Source: Achromobacter denitrificans NBRC 15125 (GTDB lineage Bacteria > Pseudomonadota > Gammaproteobacteria > Burkholderiales > Burkholderiaceae_B). From it: a stretch of 35,286 nucleotides of DNA. A program made the translations under genes and the position numbers. Shown piece by piece: positions 31,652 through 35,286 of the stretch (the stretch's first letter is position 1; each line of letters starts with the position of its first letter). The stretch covers positions 1 through 35,286 of the forward strand of contig NZ_BCTQ01000054.1 in NCBI RefSeq assembly GCF_001571365.1. Direction: 5' to 3'. The notes beneath the pieces are model-generated. The model saw only the letters and a program-made list of their open reading frames with translations. It did no database searches and was not told the DNA's origin.

Positions 31652-33079
31652 TCAAGGCAGCAAGCGGCCGGGGTTGAAAAGATGGTCGGGATCGAAGGCC
31701 TGCTTCACGGCGCGCATCATCGCCAGTTCCACCGGCGACTTGTAGTGCGCCATTTCGGCGAGCGAGCTGCGGCCCACGCCGTGCTCCGCGCTGAACGTGC
31801 CGCCCAGCGCGTCGGCCACGTCGTTGACGGCGCGGCGGATGGCGGCGGCCATGGCGTCGCGGTCGGGCAGCGCGTTCCAGGCATCGAAAGTGAAGAACGG
31901 GATGAAGTGCACGTTGCCGTCACCCAGGTGGGCCACGATCAGCACGGGCAGGCCGGGCACCAGCGCGCGCACGGCGCGCGTGGCTTCGTCGATGAAGCGG
32001 GGCACGGCGGACACGGGCACGGCGGTATCGGTGGTGAGGCCCACGCCGGCCTTCTTATTGCCTTCCGACACGCTGTGGCGCACTTCCCAGAGCGCGGCGC
32101 GTTGCGCGCCGTTGCTCGCGACCACCGCGTCGCGCAGCAGGCCCTGTTCGGATGCCTGCTCCAGGATCTGTTGCAGCAGGTCCTGGAGGCCGGCGTCGCC
32201 GCCGGTGTCGGACAGCTCCACCAGCACATGCCAGGGATGGACGCCGGCGAGCGGGTTCTTGCGGCCCGGCACGTGCTCCATGACCACGTCCAGCTGGTTG
32301 CTGTCGATCATCTCGAAGGCCGACAGGCGCGAACCGCAGGCACGCTGGAACCGGCCCAGGATATCGAGCGCGGCCTGCGGGCTTTCGGGAGCCAGCCACG
32401 CGACCGCGTGCGCGGTGGGCAGGGGGTGCAGCTTGAGCACGGCGGCCGTGACGATGCCCATCGTGCCTTCGGCCCCGATGAACAGATGCTTGAGGTCGTA
32501 ACCGGTATTGTTCTTGCGCAGCGCGGTCAGGCCGTTCCAGATCGAACCGTCGGGCAGCACCACTTCCAGGCCCAGGATGTTGTCGCGCGTATTGCCATAG
32601 CGCAGCACGCCGGTGCCGCCGGCATTGGTGGCGATGGTGCCGCCGATCTGGCACGAACCTTCCGCGCCCAGGCTGATCGGATACAGCCTGCCTTCGGCGG
32701 CGGCCGCGTCCTGCACCGCGGCCAGGACGCAGCCGGCCTCGACTTCCATGGAGTTGTTGGCGGCGTCCACGCGGCGGATCCGGCGCATGCGCGACAGATT
32801 CACGATGACGGGCGGCCGCCCCTCGGCCGCGGGCACCGCGCCGCCGCACAGGCTGGTATTGCCGCCCTGCGGCAGCACGGGCGTGCCGTGGGCGTGGCAC
32901 AGGCGCACGATTTCCGACACTTGCCGCGTATCGCCGGGCAGCGCAACGCACAGCGCCGGGCCCTTGTACCGGCCCCGCCAGTCTTCGGTATAGCCGGCCA
33001 GGTCGGCCTCGGAATGGAGGAGGGCGTCCGCGCCCAGGGCCTGGGCCAGCGCGTCTAGCAGGGGGGTGCCGTTGGTCAT
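31652..33079 (-). CDS. FAD-linked 2-hydroxyacid dehydrogenase (GlcD/D-lactate dehydrogenase type)
   Basis: This is a 475-aa flavoprotein of the vanillyl-alcohol-oxidase fold. The N-terminal FAD_binding_4 domain (about 35-215) has PVLPQGGNTSLCGG and QIGGTIATNAGGTGVLRYGN. The C-terminal FAD-oxidase_C domain ends with GGTFSAEHGVGRSSLAEM, the family's hallmark. These enzymes oxidise D-2-hydroxy acids such as D-lactate, glycolate and D-2-hydroxyglutarate to 2-oxo acids. I prefer the ATG at 33079 (MTNGTPLLDALAQ) over an in-frame one 11 codons earlier; neither has a strong ribosome site. It is the first gene of the operon with the ABC importer and the DapA-like lyase, and is divergent from an FMN-dependent L-hydroxyacid dehydrogenase. 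The exact substrate is unknown. Confidence 0.9.
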   Translation of the reverse strand: MTNGTPLLDALAQALGADALLHSEADLAGYTEDWRGRYKGPALCVALPGDTRQVSEIVRLCHAHGTPVLPQGGNTSLCGGAVPAAEGRPPVIVNLSRMRRIRRVDAANNSMEVEAGCVLAAVQDAAAAEGRLYPISLGAEGSCQIGGTIATNAGGTGVLRYGNTRDNILGLEVVLPDGSIWNGLTALRKNNTGYDLKHLFIGAEGTMGIVTAAVLKLHPLPTAHAVAWLAPESPQAALDILGRFQRACGSRLSAFEMIDSNQLDVVMEHVPGRKNPLAGVHPWHVLVELSDTGGDAGLQDLLQQILEQASEQGLLRDAVVASNGAQRAALWEVRHSVSEGNKKAGVGLTTDTAVPVSAVPRFIDEATRAVRALVPGLPVLIVAHLGDGNVHFIPFFTFDAWNALPDRDAMAAAIRRAVNDVADALGGTFSAEHGVGRSSLAEMAHYKSPVELAMMRAVKQAFDPDHLFNPGRLLP

Positions 33080-33372
33080 GTCTGTGATCCCGGAAAGGGG
33101 CTCGGGAACCATGAGGACCGAGCGAATTCAGGCACAGCATACGATTACTTAAATTGCTTTTCGATTTAAATAATCTCAATACAATTGAATCTAGGGTATG
33201 TCCTAGGAGAGCCGGACCGGCGTTTCCGCAGCGCTGCGACGCCAGCCCGCCGAACGGGAGTGCCCGGGATCGATCGGTATTGCGATTTTTAAAATGATCG
33301 AAATACAATCATATCGTTCGTTATACGATTCATAAGAAAGACTCGAAAAGCCACGGGAACCAAGGAAGAGAG
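33080..33372. promoter_or_regulatory. Divergent promoter region between D- and L-hydroxyacid dehydrogenase genes
   Basis: The 293-base gap has two A/T-rich patches in GC-rich surroundings. At 33171-33191 lies TAATCTCAATACAATTGAATC, whose core TCAATACAATTGA (33176-33188) is a perfect 5-3-5 palindrome. At 33295-33315 lies a related site with ATGAT-N9-ATCAT arms (33294-33312) overlapping a likely promoter of the plus-strand gene: TTGCGA (33280-33285), 18 bases, then TACAAT (33304-33309). The two sites agree at about 18 of 24 positions. The middle, 33195-33270, is GC-rich with nothing obvious. Confidence 0.55.
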
Positions 33373-34506
33373 ATGCTGCCCAGCGTGATGGATTACCGGC
33401 GGCGCGCGCAAAAGCGTCTGCCCCGGCTGGCGTTCGATTACCTGGAGGGCGGGGCCGAGGACGGCATCGCGATGGCGCGCAACGCCTCGGCGTGGGCCGA
33501 CCTCGAATTCCGTCCCGACGTGCTGGTGGACGTTTCGGAATGCCGGCTCGACGTGCCGCTGCTGGGCGCCACGGCCGCGATGCCGGCCATCGTGGGGCCT
33601 ACGGGGCTGAACGGCCTGTTCTGGCCCGATGCGGACATCCACCTGGCGCGCGCGGCGCACCAGGCGGGTGTGCCCTTCGTGCTGTCCACGGCGTCCACGT
33701 CCCTGCTGGAAGACGTGCGCGCGGCCACCAGCGGCGAACTCTGGCTGCAGCTCTACGTGCAGCGCGACCGCCGCATCGCCGAGCACTTGATGGACCGCGC
33801 CTGGCAGAGCGGCTACACCGTGCTCTTCCTGACCGTGGACGTGCCGGTGCACGGCAACCGCGATCACGACAAGCGCAACGGCTTCAAGCTGCCCCTGCGG
33901 CCGTCGCGCCGCCTGCTGCTGGACCTGGCCGCGCATCCCGGCTGGTGCTGGCGCATGCTGCGCCATGGCGGCCCGCAACTGAAGAATCTGGCGGTCAGCT
34001 CCAATGCGCGTGAAAACATCACGGAGCAGGCATCGGCCCTCAGCCGCCAGATGGATCTGGCGTTGAGCTGGGATGACGTCGCCTGGCTGCGCCGCGCCTG
34101 GCGCGGCCGCATCGTCATCAAGGGCATCCAGGGATTGGCCGACGCGCGCCGCGCGCAAGCGCAGGGCGTGGACGGTATCGTCCTGTCCAACCATGGCGGG
34201 CGCCAGCTGGAAAGCGCGCCCTGCCCGCTGGAAGTGCTGCCCGAAGTGGCGGCCGAGCTGGGGCAGTCGATGGAGATCCTGGTGGACGGCGGCGTTCGCC
34301 GCGGCAGCGACATCGCCAAGGCGGTGGCGCTGGGCGCGCGCGCCGTGCTCCTGGGTCGCGCGCCCTTGTACGGGCTGGCGGGGCGCGGGCCGGCGGGCGC
34401 GGACGAGGTGCTGGCCATCCTGCGCGCCGAACTCGAAAACACCCTCAGGCTGCTGGGCCGCAGCCGCATCGGCGCGCTGGATGCGGACGCGGTCCGCCGG
34501 CGCTGA
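33373..34506 (+). CDS. FMN-dependent L-2-hydroxyacid dehydrogenase (mandelate/lactate dehydrogenase type)
   Basis: This 377-aa TIM-barrel flavoenzyme of the FMN_dh family oxidises (S)-2-hydroxy acids to 2-oxo acids. Y24 in FDYLEGGAED, Y128 in LQLYVQRDR, D156 in LTVDVPVHGNRDHD and K250 in VIKGI line the FMN and substrate site. The catalytic pair H274/R277 lies in SNHGGRQLE. VDGGVRRGSDIAKAVALGA binds FMN phosphate. The NRDHDKRNGF region resembles MdlB more than bacterial LldD, but mandelate is not proven. A good ribosome site (AAGGAAGAGAG) and a promoter with TACAAT precede it. It is divergent from a GlcD-type flavoprotein of probable opposite stereochemistry. The next gene, proC, starts 29 bases on. 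Confidence 0.92.
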   Translation: MLPSVMDYRRRAQKRLPRLAFDYLEGGAEDGIAMARNASAWADLEFRPDVLVDVSECRLDVPLLGATAAMPAIVGPTGLNGLFWPDADIHLARAAHQAGVPFVLSTASTSLLEDVRAATSGELWLQLYVQRDRRIAEHLMDRAWQSGYTVLFLTVDVPVHGNRDHDKRNGFKLPLRPSRRLLLDLAAHPGWCWRMLRHGGPQLKNLAVSSNARENITEQASALSRQMDLALSWDDVAWLRRAWRGRIVIKGIQGLADARRAQAQGVDGIVLSNHGGRQLESAPCPLEVLPEVAAELGQSMEILVDGGVRRGSDIAKAVALGARAVLLGRAPLYGLAGRGPAGADEVLAILRAELENTLRLLGRSRIGALDADAVRRR

Positions 34507-34535
34507 CATTTCCCCCCCACTTCCATCGGAACGAC

Positions 34536-35286
34536 ATGCGCGAAAAAATAGCTTTCATCGGCGGCGGCAACATGGCCAGCGCCATCATCGACGGCCTGCT
34601 CGGCCAGGGCCGGGCAGCGGCCGATTTCCTGGTGGTCGAGCCCTATGCCCCCGCGCGCGACGCCCTGCTCGCGCGCGGCCTGGCCTGCCGCGAGACCGCC
34701 GGCCCCGAACTGGGCGATGCCGCGCTGTGCGTGCTGGCGACCAAGCCGCAGGTCCTGCGCGAGGCTTGCGCGCAGGTCGGGCGGCACCTGCCGGCCGATG
34801 CCGCGGTGGTCAGCATCGCGGCGGGCGTCGAGCTGGCTTCGCTGTCCGGCTGGCTGGGCGGCCATGCGCGTATCGTGCGCGCCATGCCGAACACGCCGGC
34901 CAAGGTGGGCCTGGGCATGACCGGCCTGTACGCCACGGCGGCCTGCGGCCCGGCCGAGCGCGCCCGGGTGGACGCCCTGTTCGCGGCGGTGGGCGAGCGC
35001 ATCTGGACCGACAGCGAAGCCATGATCGACGCCGTCACCGCCGTGACCGGCAGCGGGCCGGGCTATGTGTTCCATTTCATGGCGGCGCTGGAAAAGGGCG
35101 CGGAGGAACTGGGCTTCTCGCCCGCCGACGCGCGCCGCCTCGCGGTGTCCGCCTTCCGCGGCGCGGCCGCGCTCGCGGCCAGCGAAACGGCGCCGCTGAC
35201 CGAATTGCAGGACCGCGTCACCTCCAAGGGCGGCACCACCTACGCGGCGCTGTCGCACATGCGGGCGGCGGGCGTGGCGCCGGCCA
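34536..35286 (+). CDS. proC: Pyrroline-5-carboxylate reductase, N-terminal 250 residues (runs off the right edge)
   Basis: This enzyme makes proline from pyrroline-5-carboxylate with NAD(P)H. From the ATG at 34536 the frame reads without a stop to the window end. The Rossmann start IAFIGGGNMASAI is at residues 5-17, VVSIAAGVELASL and RAMPNTPAKVGLGMTGLY follow, and the substrate domain has TAVTGSGPGYVFHFMAALE and, near the end, DRVTSKGGTTYAAL. E. coli ProC is 269 aa, so only about 20 residues should be missing. It sits 29 bases after the hydroxyacid dehydrogenase gene, so it may be co-transcribed, but proC is a housekeeping gene and the link is probably positional only. Confidence 0.95.
   Translation, partial: MREKIAFIGGGNMASAIIDGLLGQGRAAADFLVVEPYAPARDALLARGLACRETAGPELGDAALCVLATKPQVLREACAQVGRHLPADAAVVSIAAGVELASLSGWLGGHARIVRAMPNTPAKVGLGMTGLYATAACGPAERARVDALFAAVGERIWTDSEAMIDAVTAVTGSGPGYVFHFMAALEKGAEELGFSPADARRLAVSAFRGAAALAASETAPLTELQDRVTSKGGTTYAALSHMRAAGVAPA

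Noticed and set aside
1..35286. CRISPR arrays, tRNA or rRNA genes, prophage genes
   Set aside because: No regularly spaced repeats, no tRNA-like cloverleaf words with T-loop, no rRNA signature sequences and no phage structural genes were seen on either strand.

Overview
The window is high-GC proteobacterial chromosome. It most likely comes from the Alcaligenaceae (Achromobacter/Bordetella type). The signs are several Bug-family (TctC-like) periplasmic receptors, a gentisate operon, many LysR regulators, and short GC-rich intergenic hairpins of a kind I recall from those genera. The genus call is inference; no rRNA or other decisive marker is present.

Layout. (1) 1-600: the 5' end of an IS110-family transposase running off the left edge, then a non-coding stretch that is a candidate IS110 end/bridge-RNA region, then a palindromic repeat whose end contains the stop codon of livF. 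(2) 592-5159, minus strand: a five-gene branched-chain-amino-acid-type (Liv/HAAT) ABC importer, livK-H-M-G-F. (3) 5299-14138, minus strand: a nine-gene aromatic operon. It encodes gentisate 1,2-dioxygenase, fumarylpyruvate hydrolase, a PhzS-like flavin monooxygenase, a Bug receptor, a zeta-GST maleylpyruvate isomerase, a chorismate-mutase-fold protein, a second Bug receptor, an FAD oxidoreductase and 3-hydroxybenzoate 6-hydroxylase. A hairpin-plus-T-run terminator separates it from the liv genes. A divergent LysR regulator, coupled to a small four-helix membrane protein, sits upstream. Together these genes can take 3-hydroxybenzoate through gentisate, maleylpyruvate and fumarylpyruvate to fumarate and pyruvate.

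(4) 15828-23265: a complete MexEF-OprN-like tripartite RND efflux operon on the minus strand with a divergent LysR regulator. A clear LysR-type dyad lies in the divergent promoter. (5) 23419-26369, plus strand: an AI-2E-family membrane protein, a PhyH-type Fe(II)/2-oxoglutarate dioxygenase and an IclR regulator. (6) 26370-26710: a non-coding stretch with a second copy of the palindromic repeat. (7) 26711-33079, minus strand: a five-gene operon with a GlcD/D-lactate-dehydrogenase-type flavoprotein, a PotD-like binding protein with a Tat signal, a PotA-like ATPase, a fused two-domain permease and a DapA-superfamily aldolase. Divergent from it is an FMN-dependent L-2-hydroxyacid dehydrogenase (mandelate/lactate dehydrogenase type), followed by proC, which runs off the right edge.

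The parts most worth a second look are: the chorismate-mutase-fold protein embedded by overlapping start/stop codons in a catabolic operon; the possible bridge RNA beside the IS110 transposase; the probable uptake-oxidation-aldol-cleavage route for an unknown 2-hydroxy acid at 26.7-34.5 kb; and an A/T-rich motif shared by that region and the iclR promoter.
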